Assembly (NCBI GenBank): GCA_030150405.1
Contig: JASLFU010000025.1
Location: 1-29,112 of the forward strand
DNA: 29,112 nucleotides
Origin: Ignatzschineria sp.
GTDB taxonomy: Bacteria; Pseudomonadota; Gammaproteobacteria; Cardiobacteriales; Wohlfahrtiimonadaceae
Reading direction: 5' to 3'
A model generated the notes under the pieces. It ran no database searches and was not told where the DNA came from. It saw nothing but the letters and a program-made list of their open reading frames with translations. A program made the position numbers and the translations under genes. Shown here in pieces: positions 6,467-15,566 of this stretch. Position 1 is the first letter of the stretch. Each line of letters starts with the position of its first letter.

Positions 6467-8701
6467 ATGAGGCCAATATTTATCTCCCACTATCTTAAGG
6501 CGCTATTTGCTGCAACAGCATTGAGCGCGATCACTATGGCAGAAGCTCAGGTTGCGTATGATGGGGGCGCAGATGAGTTGACAGAGAGTGAGACTGCTAT
6601 GAGCACGCTTGACCGTAGAGACTCACTCGATTTAGGGAGCGTAGTGGTGACGGCATCCGGCTTTTCTCAAGAGATTAAAGATGCACCTGCATCGATCTCT
6701 ATTGTCGGAGAGGAGAAGATTAGTGAGCGCCCCTTCGATAATATTGGCTCAGTTTTAAATGATATTGAGGGGATCAATATCGAGCGGGGCGGTAAAGCGG
6801 GGGGAGCGAATATTGGTATTCGGGGTTTAAGTAATGATTATACGTTGCTGCTGATTGATGGTAAGCGTTTGAGCCAAAATAGCTCGGGTGCTCGCCCTAA
6901 TGGCTTTGGTGATGTGGATTCGAGCTTTATTCCTCCTAGCTCTGCTATCGAGCGAATTGAGGTTGTAAAAGGCCCGATGTCTACACTCTATGGATCCGAT
7001 GCCCTTGGAGGTGTGGTAAATATCATTACGAAAAAAGTGCCCGATCAATGGGGTGGGCAGATCTCTGCGGGGATAACGGAGAGCTTAAAGAGCGATTTTG
7101 CCGGAAGCAATAACACATCGCTCTATCTGGCAGGGCCGCTTAAGAGTGATCTTTTAGGTTTAGCTCTGATGGGGAGCTTTCAAAGTGGGCGTAATGCTAA
7201 AGGCCGTTTTACTAAAAATGCTGCCGATGAGCTCGCTGGTACTCAGAGCGGAAAGATCGCTAATTTTACGGGGTTAGGTGAAAAGAAGAATTTTAATTAT
7301 GGCGGCCGTTTAACCTTCACTCCCGAGAATCATGAATTTATTCTTGCTTATGATAAAGGTGTTCAGCGCTATGCCAATGATGATAATCAGCTCGGCACCC
7401 AAAATAGCGCGGTAGAGCCTGGTAAAGCGGGGGGAGGTTATGCTGATCATCTCCGCTTTGTGCGGGATCGTCTCTCACTTTCTCATACGGCAGAGCTTGA
7501 TTTTGCCACTGTGGAGAGCTCGTTTTTATGGGATAGTACAAAAACTCAAGGGCGTTTAAATCCAGTGACTCAGCCTGTAACGGCAGATAATGGTCTCCCA
7601 CGGGATATTAAATATCAAAACTTTATCTTTGATCATAAATGGATGTTTGGTCTGGGGGATCATTTTATAAGCGCAGGTCTTCAGTTCCATCAACAAAAAT
7701 TAAAAGATACTCTAATCGAATCCCCCCTAGATGTGAAACAGTGGCAATGGGCGTTCTTTTTAGAGGATGAGTGGATGGTGAGTGATCAATTTACAGCCAC
7801 AATGGGCGTTCGCTTCGATAAAAATGAGGTTTTTGGTAATCATTTTAGCCCTCGGGTTTATGGGGTTTATAAACTCAATGATGAGTGGCAGATTAAAGGG
7901 GGCGTAAGCCGTGCCTTTAGAGCGCCAGATCTTCATCTTTTAACTGATGATCTTATTGGTTTAGGAAGACAGGGGCGCCTTCCTCTTTTAGGGAATCGGG
8001 ATCTCAAACCCGAAACAGCCACTTCAGCGGAGCTTGGGGTAAGTTATGATAACCTTACCGACTTTAGCTTTACGGCAACGGCCTTTTATACTCAATTTAA
8101 AGATCGTATCGAAGCTTTAACCGTTCCCAATTGCGCGGCGGAAAATGTTGCAGGATGTGTCACATTAAATGGCTGGGGTAAAGAGCGTACAAGTGAGTTT
8201 TCTAAACGTTTTAATGTGGATAATGCTAAACTTTATGGGGTAGAGCTCTCCACTAAGTTTGAGATTAAAGAGGATCTACGTTTAACCGCGAACTATACGT
8301 ATACCGATAGCCACTACCGAAATGATGATGGGCTTAAAGTTCCTTTTAGTGCAACACCAAAGCATATGGTAAATGTAAAAGCCGATTGGGATATTAACGA
8401 GCGCTGGAATCTTTGGGCGGCAGCGGAGTATCGAGCGAAGCAATTTAATGCGCTCGATTGGGAAAATAATAGAGTTTATTACCGCAATTATGCATTAATG
8501 AATATAGGGACTAGCTATCAGCCAAATCGTCAAACTAAGGTAACCGCAGGGATTGATAATCTTTTTGATAAAAACTTTATCGATTATCGTCCGGCAGATA
8601 CAGGGGCAAAGCCACCTAATTCAGCAACGGATTACACAAATCGTTATAATCGTCTGCACGAAGGGCGTCGAGTTTGGCTCTCATTGAATTATGAATTTTA
8701 A
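6467..8701 (+). CDS. TonB-dependent outer-membrane receptor, CirA-like (catecholate siderophore)
   Basis: Predicted 744-residue outer-membrane gate for a ferric catecholate siderophore or its breakdown product. A signal peptide ends at about AEA|Q (residue 27), and the TonB box sits near residues 56-63 (LGSVVVTA). The plug domain follows with KDAPASISIV, IRGLSNDYTLLLIDGKR and the IERIEVVKGPMSTLYGSDAL block, all very close in pattern to E. coli CirA. The remaining residues form the 22-stranded barrel, ending in the aromatic residue Phe in SLNYEF. Ribosome site AAGAGGG is six bases before the ATG. It is the first gene of a unit with tonB, exbB and exbD, with a promoter flanked by Fur-like sites. 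The exact siderophore is unknown; a role as a colicin receptor is only analogy. Confidence 0.93.
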   Translation: MRPIFISHYLKALFAATALSAITMAEAQVAYDGGADELTESETAMSTLDRRDSLDLGSVVVTASGFSQEIKDAPASISIVGEEKISERPFDNIGSVLNDIEGINIERGGKAGGANIGIRGLSNDYTLLLIDGKRLSQNSSGARPNGFGDVDSSFIPPSSAIERIEVVKGPMSTLYGSDALGGVVNIITKKVPDQWGGQISAGITESLKSDFAGSNNTSLYLAGPLKSDLLGLALMGSFQSGRNAKGRFTKNAADELAGTQSGKIANFTGLGEKKNFNYGGRLTFTPENHEFILAYDKGVQRYANDDNQLGTQNSAVEPGKAGGGYADHLRFVRDRLSLSHTAELDFATVESSFLWDSTKTQGRLNPVTQPVTADNGLPRDIKYQNFIFDHKWMFGLGDHFISAGLQFHQQKLKDTLIESPLDVKQWQWAFFLEDEWMVSDQFTATMGVRFDKNEVFGNHFSPRVYGVYKLNDEWQIKGGVSRAFRAPDLHLLTDDLIGLGRQGRLPLLGNRDLKPETATSAELGVSYDNLTDFSFTATAFYTQFKDRIEALTVPNCAAENVAGCVTLNGWGKERTSEFSKRFNVDNAKLYGVELSTKFEIKEDLRLTANYTYTDSHYRNDDGLKVPFSATPKHMVNVKADWDINERWNLWAAAEYRAKQFNALDWENNRVYYRNYALMNIGTSYQPNRQTKVTAGIDNLFDKNFIDYRPADTGAKPPNSATDYTNRYNRLHEGRRVWLSLNYEF

Positions 8702-8711
8702 TTATTAAATT

Positions 8712-9557
8712 ATGGGCAACAGAAACAGAAGCAGTGTTATGTTAGCCATCATCTGCGTGGGATTGGTCCACGCAGGTGCATTTATGGGCTTAACATCGCT
8801 TGGCAACAAGGTTGAGATGGTGATGCAAGAAGGGGCTGCAACGCAATTGACGATGCACCGTTTTCAGCTTGCCGGCATTGAAGCAGAGCAGAAGGGTAAT
8901 GCCGAAGAGAGCTCGCCGGAAGAGCTTGAAAATGCAGAGCCTCAAAAGGAGCAACCGCCTAAAGAGAAGGAGACTCCTAAAATCAAGGATCGTGAAGAGC
9001 CTAAGAGAGAGCCAGAATCTAAACCAAAAGCAGAGCCTAAGCCTGAGCCAAAGCCTACGCCACCTAAAGAGGAGCTTATTGCAGCTAAAAAAAGGGCAGA
9101 ACATAAGGCGAGAAAAAGAACAGAGGCTGAGCGAAAAGCACCACCGCGAAAACCAGAAAGGAAGGTAGAGCGTCGGCCAGAGCCTAAGCCTCAAGCGCCT
9201 CCTGCAAAACCTAAGCCTAAGGGGCAGAGTCATGCAGCACCGGGGAATGCACCTGCACGAACAGCACAAACGGCAAAGTCAGTCTATAGTGAGCATGAGG
9301 TGAGTGTTTTAAGTAAGCCGATGCCGGGGTATCCTCGGGCGGCAAGGCAGCGCCGAATGCAGGGAACTGTTGCTCTTTTAGTAAATGTTAATGAGGGGGG
9401 AACGGTCTCATCGGTAGCTATTCAGCGCTCATCGGGGCACGATATTTTAGATCGAGAAGCGACGAAAGCTGCACGGGGAATCCGTCTTCGCCCCTATCTT
9501 GTGAATGGTGTACCCACTCCGATTCGGGTACGAATTCAGTATCAATTTAAAATGTAA
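8712..9557 (+). CDS. tonB: Energy-transducing protein TonB
   Basis: Links proton-motive force at the inner membrane to the outer-membrane receptor. One N-terminal membrane segment (about residues 8-26) contains His20 in the position expected for the family's essential histidine. A long periplasmic spacer (about 60-190) is dominated by Pro, Glu and Lys, with repeated KPEP-like units. The C-terminal domain (about 200-281) has the YPRAARQRRMQGTV block and ends in the usual beta strand. It begins ten bases after the receptor stop with no clear ribosome site, so translation may be coupled. At 281 residues it is slightly longer than E. coli TonB because of the spacer. Confidence 0.93.
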   Translation: MGNRNRSSVMLAIICVGLVHAGAFMGLTSLGNKVEMVMQEGAATQLTMHRFQLAGIEAEQKGNAEESSPEELENAEPQKEQPPKEKETPKIKDREEPKREPESKPKAEPKPEPKPTPPKEELIAAKKRAEHKARKRTEAERKAPPRKPERKVERRPEPKPQAPPAKPKPKGQSHAAPGNAPARTAQTAKSVYSEHEVSVLSKPMPGYPRAARQRRMQGTVALLVNVNEGGTVSSVAIQRSSGHDILDREATKAARGIRLRPYLVNGVPTPIRVRIQYQFKM

Positions 9558-9638
9558 TCAGTAAAATTAGCCATAAATCGGATAAGTATTAGGGCTTATT
9601 CATTTATTTAGCACCCAATTTGCGTAGAAGGAAAAAGT

Positions 9639-10361
9639 ATGGAACCTGCATCAAACTTAGGGTTTATGAACTTTATCAATCAAGGAGACTTTGTTACCCA
9701 CACGCTCTTTATCATCTTAATTGTGATGTCTATTGTGTCGTGGTTGGTGATCTTTCTAAAGTTTTTCCAAGGAGTGGCCGATAAAGTAAAAACCAAGCAA
9801 TTTTTAACCCAATTTTGGGCAGCACCTTCGGTGGCTGAAGTTGCAACATCCCTTCATTCAAGCCCTAAAACTGCTCATGAATCATTAACGAAGAGTGGAG
9901 TAGAGGCGTTACAGAACTATCGCCCTAAAAGTGGGGGATTGCAGAGTTCAGGTACAAAAGATGAGTATCTCACCCGCACTCTACGGGTAGCGTTAGATAA
10001 TATTCAGATGTCGTTAGAAAATGGTGTGGCGCTCTTAGCGACCATTGCAGCAACCGCTCCTTTTGTTGGATTGTTTGGAACTGTCTGGGGAATTTATCAC
10101 GCATTAATTGAGATTGGCTCGACAGGAGCAGGTACGATCGATAAAGTTGCAGGCCCTGTGGGGGAAGCTCTAATTATGACAGGTTTAGGCCTTGCCGTTG
10201 CCATTCCCGCAGTGATGGCTCATAGCTGGATCGTGCGTAGAAATCGAGTAAAAATGGGTTATCTTGATTCATTTGCCTTTGAGCTTGTTTCGATCTTAGA
10301 GCATGCCGAACCCTTATCGATGGCAGATCGAGAGCGTTCGTCCCATTTAGAGAGAGAGTAG
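9639..10361 (+). CDS. exbB: Biopolymer transport protein ExbB
   Basis: Pentameric proton-channel subunit of the TonB-ExbB-ExbD motor in the inner membrane. Three membrane segments are visible at about residues 21-43, 128-155 and 176-199, with a cytoplasmic domain between the first two. Residues known to matter in E. coli ExbB occur at the same numbers: Thr148 (GLFGTVWG), Glu176 and Thr181 (GEALIMTGLG). An AAGGA ribosome site precedes the ATG. The gap of 81 bases from tonB shows no terminator. exbD follows after 8 bases. The residue agreement and the company of tonB favour ExbB over TolQ or MotA. Confidence 0.93.
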   Translation: MEPASNLGFMNFINQGDFVTHTLFIILIVMSIVSWLVIFLKFFQGVADKVKTKQFLTQFWAAPSVAEVATSLHSSPKTAHESLTKSGVEALQNYRPKSGGLQSSGTKDEYLTRTLRVALDNIQMSLENGVALLATIAATAPFVGLFGTVWGIYHALIEIGSTGAGTIDKVAGPVGEALIMTGLGLAVAIPAVMAHSWIVRRNRVKMGYLDSFAFELVSILEHAEPLSMADRERSSHLERE

Positions 10362-10369
10362 GAGGCGAT

Positions 10370-10813
10370 ATGTCATTTGGCAGATTGCGCGAGAGATCAG
10401 AAAACCCACGGGCAGAGATCAATATGATTCCCTTGATCGATGTGATGTTGGTGTTGCTAGTGATCTTTATTCTTACAGCACCGCTTGTGACTCAATCGGT
10501 AAAATTACAATTGCCGGAAGCGGTAGATCTTGAAGAACCTGTGCAGCTTGAAGAGGAAGAGAAACCCATTATAATTGCGGTTAATGATGAGGGGGAGCTC
10601 TTTGTGAATGAGGCCCCTGTAGATGAGGCTAAGCTTGTAGAGCGATTAACAGAGCTTAAACCCAAAGCAGGGGAGAAATCTCCGATGGTTCAGCTCCATA
10701 TTGATGCCTCTGTGGAATATCAGAAAGTAGCAAAAATTGTTACCGCTTTAAGTAAGGTAGGCTTAGCGAATATCGGCTTTGTTAGCTTGCCGGAAGAGGG
10801 TGGGGCGGAATAG
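10370..10813 (+). CDS. exbD: Biopolymer transport protein ExbD
   Basis: Single-span inner-membrane partner of ExbB that carries the proton-handling aspartate. The cytoplasmic start leads into a membrane segment at about residues 21-43 with Asp24 in INMIPLIDVMLVLL, equivalent to Asp25 in E. coli. The rest (about 44-147) is the periplasmic domain. A perfect AGGAGG ribosome site precedes the ATG. It is the last gene of the iron-uptake unit and is followed by a strong terminator. Confidence 0.93.
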   Translation: MSFGRLRERSENPRAEINMIPLIDVMLVLLVIFILTAPLVTQSVKLQLPEAVDLEEPVQLEEEEKPIIIAVNDEGELFVNEAPVDEAKLVERLTELKPKAGEKSPMVQLHIDASVEYQKVAKIVTALSKVGLANIGFVSLPEEGGAE

Positions 10814-10864
10814 TCTGTTTTAAGACTTCCGAGTGATAAGCGCTTAAAAGAGCGAGTGTAAAAT

Positions 10865-10899
10865 AAAAACCGAAGCGATCAAGAGCTTCGGTTTTTTTT
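10865..10899. terminator. Strong bidirectional intrinsic terminator after exbD
   Basis: AAAAACCGAAGC (10865-10876) pairs with GCTTCGGTTTTT (10885-10896) around an 8-base loop, followed by T residues to 10899. The opposite strand also gives GCTTCGGTTTTTATTTT, so it could also end the convergent minus-strand CoA-binding gene. Confidence 0.88.
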
Positions 10900-10965
10900 A
10901 ATGCTTAAATATATCAGTCAATATATTAGTAAAGATAGAAGTAAAATTTATAATAAATTTTTACT

Positions 10966-11397
10966 CTACAGTAATGCATCCCAATCGAGCTTAATGCAGC
11001 GATCCATAATGATGCGATCTTTAAACTTCTCCCCTAAAATTTTGGGAACATCAGGGTGACTTAAGCCTAATTGTGCCCAGAAAAAACCAAAGTCGATATT
11101 TTTCACAGCTTTCGCGACCTCAGGCAAGAGTTCAGAGCGGCGAAAGACATCAATAATATCCACTCTTTCCGGAATCTCCTCTACTGACGCATAAACATGC
11201 TCCCCTAAGATCTCTTTACCCGCATGGGCCGGATTTACTGGATAGATCTTATACCCTTTCTGCTGCATAAATTCAGCAACTTTATAGCTATCTCGATGCG
11301 CCTTCGGGCTAAGTCCGATAACGGCCATACTCTTTGAGTTTTGTAAAATCTCCGCAATGCGTGATTCACTGGGGTTTTTAAAGTATTCCTCGTTCAT
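10966..11397 (-). CDS. CoA-binding domain protein (YccU-like)
   Basis: Single Rossmann-like CoA-binding domain protein of the CoA_binding_2 family; the physiological role is unknown even for E. coli YccU. Recognisable blocks are MAVIGLSPKAHRDSYKVAEFM, YPVNPAHAGKEILGE, VDIIDVFRRSE and the ending IIMDRCIKLD, all matching YccU. I start it at the ATG at 11397 because AAAGGAGA lies seven bases upstream and the 143-residue product matches the usual length. An in-frame ATG at 11460 overlaps the radA stop as TAATG and would add 21 residues, but has no ribosome site; coupled initiation there cannot be excluded. It is probably cotranscribed with radA. Confidence 0.88.
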   Translation of the reverse strand: MNEEYFKNPSESRIAEILQNSKSMAVIGLSPKAHRDSYKVAEFMQQKGYKIYPVNPAHAGKEILGEHVYASVEEIPERVDIIDVFRRSELLPEVAKAVKNIDFGFFWAQLGLSHPDVPKILGEKFKDRIIMDRCIKLDWDALL

Positions 11398-11459
11398 CTC
11401 TTCTCCTTTTTGTGAACTCTCTTTTAAATTAGGGTAGATCTTATGGGCTAATGAGATCA

Positions 11460-12818
11460 TTAGAGGTTATCGATCAGCTCCGAGATCTTTGAAACGCCGA
11501 TCACCTCAAAATTGGGGATCGGATTTTTAGGCATATTTGCTTTAGGTACAATCGCCCGTTTAAAACCATGTTTGGCCGCCTCTTTTAGGCGCTCTTCTCC
11601 ATGGGGAACAGGACGTACCTCTCCTGCAAGGCCAATCTCCCCAAAAACCACTAAATCTGCGGGTAGAATGTTATCTCTAAAGCTTGAGTAAGCGGCAGCA
11701 ATAACTGCTAGGTCTGATGCCGTCTCAGTCACTTTCACACCGCCGACAGCATTTACATAGACATCTTGATCCATCATCGCAATGCCTGCGTGACGATGAA
11801 GAACAGCTAAGAGCATGGTTAAGCGATTTTGCTCAATCCCGAGGGTGACACGTCGGGGATGGCCGCCTAAAGAATCATCTACAAGAGATTGGATCTCGAT
11901 TAAGAGGGGGCGCGTACCTTCCCGAGTCACCATGATGACGCTGCCTGAACTTCGCTCCTGATGGCGTGAAAGAAAGATTGCCGAAGGATTGCTAATGGGG
12001 CGAAGACCTGTGCCAGTCATGGCAAAGACACCAATCTCATTTAAAGGTCCGAAGCGATTTTTATAAGAGCGCATAATGCGAAAACGGGAGTCTACCTCCC
12101 CTTCAAAATAGAGAACACAATCTACCATATGCTCTAAAACTCGCGGGCCTGCAATCGCTCCCTCTTTCGTAACATGCCCTGCAAGAAAGATCGAGGTGCC
12201 AGTACGTTTAGCAAAGCGGGTAAGAAGGGCGGTGCTCTCTCTAACTTGCCCTACATTTCCGGGTGCAGAGTTTAGCAGTTCTGTAAAGATCGTCTGAATC
12301 GAGTCAATAACCATAACATCGAGATTCATCGGCTCTGCAACACGAAGGATCTTTTCTACCGATGTTTCCGAAAGTAATTTAAGTTTAGAGCCATCGAGCT
12401 GTAGCCGCTCTGCCCGAAGGGCCACTTGGCTTGGGGATTCCTCGCCCGTGACATAGAGAACATTTTTCCCGGTTAAGCTTAGATGAATGAGAGATTGCAG
12501 TAAGATGGTGGATTTTCCAATGCCAGGATCGCCGCCAATCAGAACCACAGAGCCATGGACTAACCCACCTCCTAGGACGCGATCGAGCTCATTTAAACCG
12601 GTAGGAAAACGCTCTAAAGCCTCTTTTTGCACCTCGGTTAAGATCTGAACGCCATCTGTACCTGCTGTGCCCGAATAACCGGAAAGACGGGTAGGGGTCT
12701 CATCAACCACTGTCTCTTCGATGCTATTCCACGCTTTACACTCTAAGCATTGGCCAGACCATTTTGGCGCAATTGCGCCACAATCTCGGCAGACAAACTG
12801 TTTCTTTACTTTGCTCAT
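11460..12818 (-). CDS. radA: DNA repair protein RadA (Sms)
   Basis: RecA-related ATPase that drives branch migration during recombinational repair. The N-terminal zinc finger has Cys10, Cys13, Cys24 and Cys27. Walker A is GGDPGIGKST (95-104), a Walker B-like LDVMVIDS follows near 166-173, and the family-specific KNRFG motif is at 253-257. The C-terminal part (about 290-452) is the Lon-protease-like ring domain. At 452 residues it is the normal length. A GAGGAAG ribosome site precedes the ATG. The start is 60 bases downstream of an MFS gene on the same strand, and the CoA-binding gene follows. Confidence 0.95.
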   Translation of the reverse strand: MSKVKKQFVCRDCGAIAPKWSGQCLECKAWNSIEETVVDETPTRLSGYSGTAGTDGVQILTEVQKEALERFPTGLNELDRVLGGGLVHGSVVLIGGDPGIGKSTILLQSLIHLSLTGKNVLYVTGEESPSQVALRAERLQLDGSKLKLLSETSVEKILRVAEPMNLDVMVIDSIQTIFTELLNSAPGNVGQVRESTALLTRFAKRTGTSIFLAGHVTKEGAIAGPRVLEHMVDCVLYFEGEVDSRFRIMRSYKNRFGPLNEIGVFAMTGTGLRPISNPSAIFLSRHQERSSGSVIMVTREGTRPLLIEIQSLVDDSLGGHPRRVTLGIEQNRLTMLLAVLHRHAGIAMMDQDVYVNAVGGVKVTETASDLAVIAAAYSSFRDNILPADLVVFGEIGLAGEVRPVPHGEERLKEAAKHGFKRAIVPKANMPKNPIPNFEVIGVSKISELIDNL

Positions 12819-12878
12819 AGTTCTTCCTCGCTCTCCCTTAGGAAATACTCTTTAGCCTTAGGGAAGAGGGCATTAATC

Positions 12879-14162
12879 TTATTGACGAATATTTTGAATC
12901 GACTCGGCATATTGTGCCCGATTAGGGAGTAGGTAAGAAGCAGTAGCGCCAATCAGAAGAAAGACTCCTGCTGCTCCAAAGGCGATCCAATGGGTGCCGT
13001 AATTTTCATAAGCCCAGCCTCCAAGCCAGGTACTTAAGGTTGCGCCGATTTGATGCCCAACAAAGGCCCAGCCATAGAGCATACCTACAATTTGCGCCCC
13101 ATAGAGATCTGCAAGCATCCCCGAAGAGATCCCCATATTTCCCGCCCAGACTAGCCCTCCGATAATGGTGACCATATAGAGCTGCCATGGCTCCATCACA
13201 GAAACTAAACCAAAAAATGCCAGTCCCCGAACGAGATAGATCGCCACTAAAAGAAGACGATGCTCGACCCGAGCGGCAATTCGCCCAAGAGCTACGGTGC
13301 TAAAGATCGCTACGAGCCCAATTAAACTGACGCCAAAGGACGCAACATCACTGCTAAAGCCATGGTCAATTAACATAGGTGTTGCGTGGGTTCCGAGGAG
13401 ATTCATACTAAATCCGCAGGAGAAAATCCCGATACAGATGAGCCAAAATGGCTGAGTGCTCATCACCTCTTTTAGAGTAAAAGTGGGTCCTGAGAGCTTT
13501 TTTTGTCGCTCCGCCTCACGGATTTTATAGGCTTGAATCTCCTCTTCGCGAGTAAGATCGGCATAGCGAGGGGGCTCGCCACGAATAATCACAAAGGCGA
13601 CAAATAGTGTCAGCGCGGCAAAGATAAGCGCATAACCGATGAGGGTCTGCTCCCAACTAAAGAGCCGAATAGTGTAGTTAAAGAGCGGCGTCATAATGGC
13701 AATTCCCGCCATCGATCCTGTGGAGAGGAAAAGCAGCGACATCGCTCTGCGTTTAATAAACCAGCGACTAATAAGTTGTGTAAAAGCTACAGGACTAGTA
13801 AAGGCTAAACCTAAAGAGAGGAGCACTCCATAAGCTAAGGTGAAGCTAAAGCCTGTGCCCGCATTAATTGTCCAGATAAGGGAGAGTGCGACAATCAATG
13901 CACCGACGATTAGTACAAAGCGAGTACCCCGTTTAGCCACGTAGTAACCAGCAATGGGCATGCCGATTCCATAGACCATCATGCCTAGGGCGATCACGTT
14001 AGAGAGGTAGCTTCGGCTAATACCTAATCCTTCGCTCATTGGAATTAGAAAGGGGCCAATACTCATGCGCATACCTACGGTAATCATGGTGAGCATTGCG
14101 GCGGCAAAGACAATGGTCCAGCCGTAATACCAGGGGGATTTGGGAGTCTTTTGTTTAGTCAT
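12879..14162 (-). CDS. MFS transporter (oxalate/formate or monocarboxylate type)
   Basis: Inner-membrane transporter of 427 residues with about 12 hydrophobic segments split by a charged central loop (about 200-235). The YYGWTIVFAAAML start, GPFLIPMSEGLGISRSYLS in the first loop and GAQIVGMLYGWAF late in the sequence are typical of the OFA/monocarboxylate group of the MFS, which carries organic acids. The actual substrate cannot be stated. No clear ribosome site precedes the ATG. It lies between prfB and radA on the same strand, with no visible functional relation to either. Confidence 0.87.
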   Translation of the reverse strand: MTKQKTPKSPWYYGWTIVFAAAMLTMITVGMRMSIGPFLIPMSEGLGISRSYLSNVIALGMMVYGIGMPIAGYYVAKRGTRFVLIVGALIVALSLIWTINAGTGFSFTLAYGVLLSLGLAFTSPVAFTQLISRWFIKRRAMSLLFLSTGSMAGIAIMTPLFNYTIRLFSWEQTLIGYALIFAALTLFVAFVIIRGEPPRYADLTREEEIQAYKIREAERQKKLSGPTFTLKEVMSTQPFWLICIGIFSCGFSMNLLGTHATPMLIDHGFSSDVASFGVSLIGLVAIFSTVALGRIAARVEHRLLLVAIYLVRGLAFFGLVSVMEPWQLYMVTIIGGLVWAGNMGISSGMLADLYGAQIVGMLYGWAFVGHQIGATLSTWLGGWAYENYGTHWIAFGAAGVFLLIGATASYLLPNRAQYAESIQNIRQ

Positions 14163-14255
14163 ATCATTCAGTTAATGGTTTTAGAAGGTGTATCGGTTCA
14201 ATTATTATTAATTTTTATAGAGTGTTTGGGGGAGTTAATCCCTAGTAGGATGAAA

Positions 14256-14278
14256 TAGGGGCTTTGTAGATGCCCCTA
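14256..14278 (-). terminator. Weak hairpin, possible terminator after prfB
   Basis: TAGGGGC (14256-14262) and GCCCCTA (14272-14278) form a 7-bp GC-rich stem with a 9-base loop. On the minus strand it is followed only by ATTTC, so termination is likely weak. Confidence 0.4.
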
Positions 14279-14326
14279 GGAGATCACTATTTCATAAGCT
14301 TACTGGTTAAGCACGGATTAAATGGA

Positions 14327-15428
14327 TTACAGCCCCATCTTTAAGCTTGCTTCGATGAAAGGATCGAGATCGCCATCGAGGACTGCTTGGGTATTACCCA
14401 CCTCTAAACCGGTGCGAACGTCGCGAATGCGAGCTTGATCTAAAACATAGGAGCGAATTTGTGAGCCCCAACCAACGTCGGCTTTAGAATCTTGCAGAGC
14501 ATCAGCATCATCTCGACGTTTTTGCAGCTCTAATTCATAGAGTTTAGAGCGTAATTGATTCATGGCAACTTCTCGGTTTCGATGTTGCGAGCGCTCATTT
14601 TGGCATTGAGTGACAATCCCCGTAGGTTCGTGAGTGATTCGTACCGCCGACTCAGTCACGTTTACATGTTGCCCTCCAGCGCCTGAGGCTCGGTAGACAT
14701 CGATTCTTAAATCGGAAGGATCGATCTCAATTTCGATATTGTCATCAATCTCAGGGGAGACAAAGACAGAGCAGAAAGAGGTGTGTCGCTTATTATTGGA
14801 ATCAAAAGGGGATTTGCGGACTAAGCGATGAATGCCTGTCTCTGTGCGAAGCCACCCGTAGGCGTGATCCCCTTCAAATTTAATACTGGCGGATTTCACC
14901 CCCGCTACATCTCCCGGGGAGACCTCTAACAGCTCTGTTTTAAAGCCGCGGGATTCCCCCCAGCGCAGATACATACGCAGCACCATAGAGGCCCAGTCTT
15001 GTGCCTCCGTGCCGCCAGCGCCCGATTGAATATCCACAAAGGCATTATTGGCGTCCATCTCGCCAGAAAACATCCGCTGAAATTCAAAACTTTCAACGCT
15101 TTTTTGAAACCCCTTGAGATCTTCAGCAATGAGTTCAAGAGTCTCTTCATCCTCTTCCATTTCGGCAAGCTCTAAAAGCTCGCTCGAATCTTGAAGACGC
15201 TCGCTAAGGGTTGTCATTCCAGAGACAAAATCATCTAGGGCGGCGCGTTCTTGCCCCAGTTTTTGTGCTTTTTCTGGGTTATCACTCCAGATATTCGGAT
15301 CTTCCAGTTCCATCAAGACTTCGGTTAAGCGCTCCTGCTTTGCATCGAAGTCAAAGATACCTCCGAAGATCAGAGACACGGGATTGTAGATCGGAAATGG
15401 TTGCGTGAAGAGTATTGATAAGTTCCAT
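14327..15428 (-). CDS. prfB: Peptide chain release factor 2, made by +1 programmed frameshift
   Basis: Recognises UGA and UAA stop codons and triggers peptide release on the ribosome. The true start is the ATG at 15428; 25 codons run to an in-frame TGA at 15353-15351, and synthesis continues in the +1 frame from GAC (15352-15350) to the stop at 14327. The full product is 366 residues, against 365 in E. coli. The stop-recognition tripeptide SPF is at about 206-208 and the catalytic GGQ at about 251-253. The residue preceding SGAGGQ is Ala (YRASGAGGQ), as in most bacteria, unlike the Thr of E. coli K-12. The recoding site senses RF2 level: low RF2 favours frameshifting. lysS, its partner in E. 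coli, is not adjacent. Confidence 0.96.
15350..15365 (-). promoter_or_regulatory. RF2 programmed +1 frameshift site
   Basis: The minus strand reads CGG AGG TAT CTT TGA C. The elements match E. coli prfB: an internal Shine-Dalgarno-like CGGAGG, a three-base spacer, the slippery CTT, and UGA followed by C (a poor termination context). The UGA is codon 26, as in E. coli. Confidence 0.95.
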
Positions 15429-15497
15429 ATTCTCAGCTTCTAAATAATTTAATAAGGAGGATAAAAGAAGAGGGCATTATACGTTTTTTTCGCACAT

Positions 15498-15544
15498 AAA
15501 AAAACTAGCCTTTGCAAGAACGTATCCCTGAAAAAGCTAGTTTT
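15498..15544 (-). terminator. Intrinsic terminator after trxA
   Basis: On the minus strand AAAACTAGC (15544-15536) pairs with GCTAGTTTT (15509-15501), and the T run continues to 15498. The loop is 26 bases, larger than usual. It lies 23 bases past the trxA stop. Confidence 0.7.
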
Positions 15545-15566
15545 ATTAGGTTTATCGAGTTTTTAA

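Noticed and set aside
8790..9269. Long minus-strand open frame inside tonB, and a plus frame at 8869-9168
   Set aside because: Both arise from the repetitive Lys/Glu/Pro codons of the TonB spacer and give low-complexity Arg/Leu or Lys/Ser products.
11398..11460. Longer CoA-binding protein starting at 11460
   Set aside because: There is no ribosome site there; the ATG at 11397 has a strong one and matches the usual protein length. Kept as an alternative in the entry.
15379..15379. GTG start giving a 350-residue RF2
   Set aside because: The upstream ATG at 15428 with the canonical recoding site gives the family's normal N-terminus and length.
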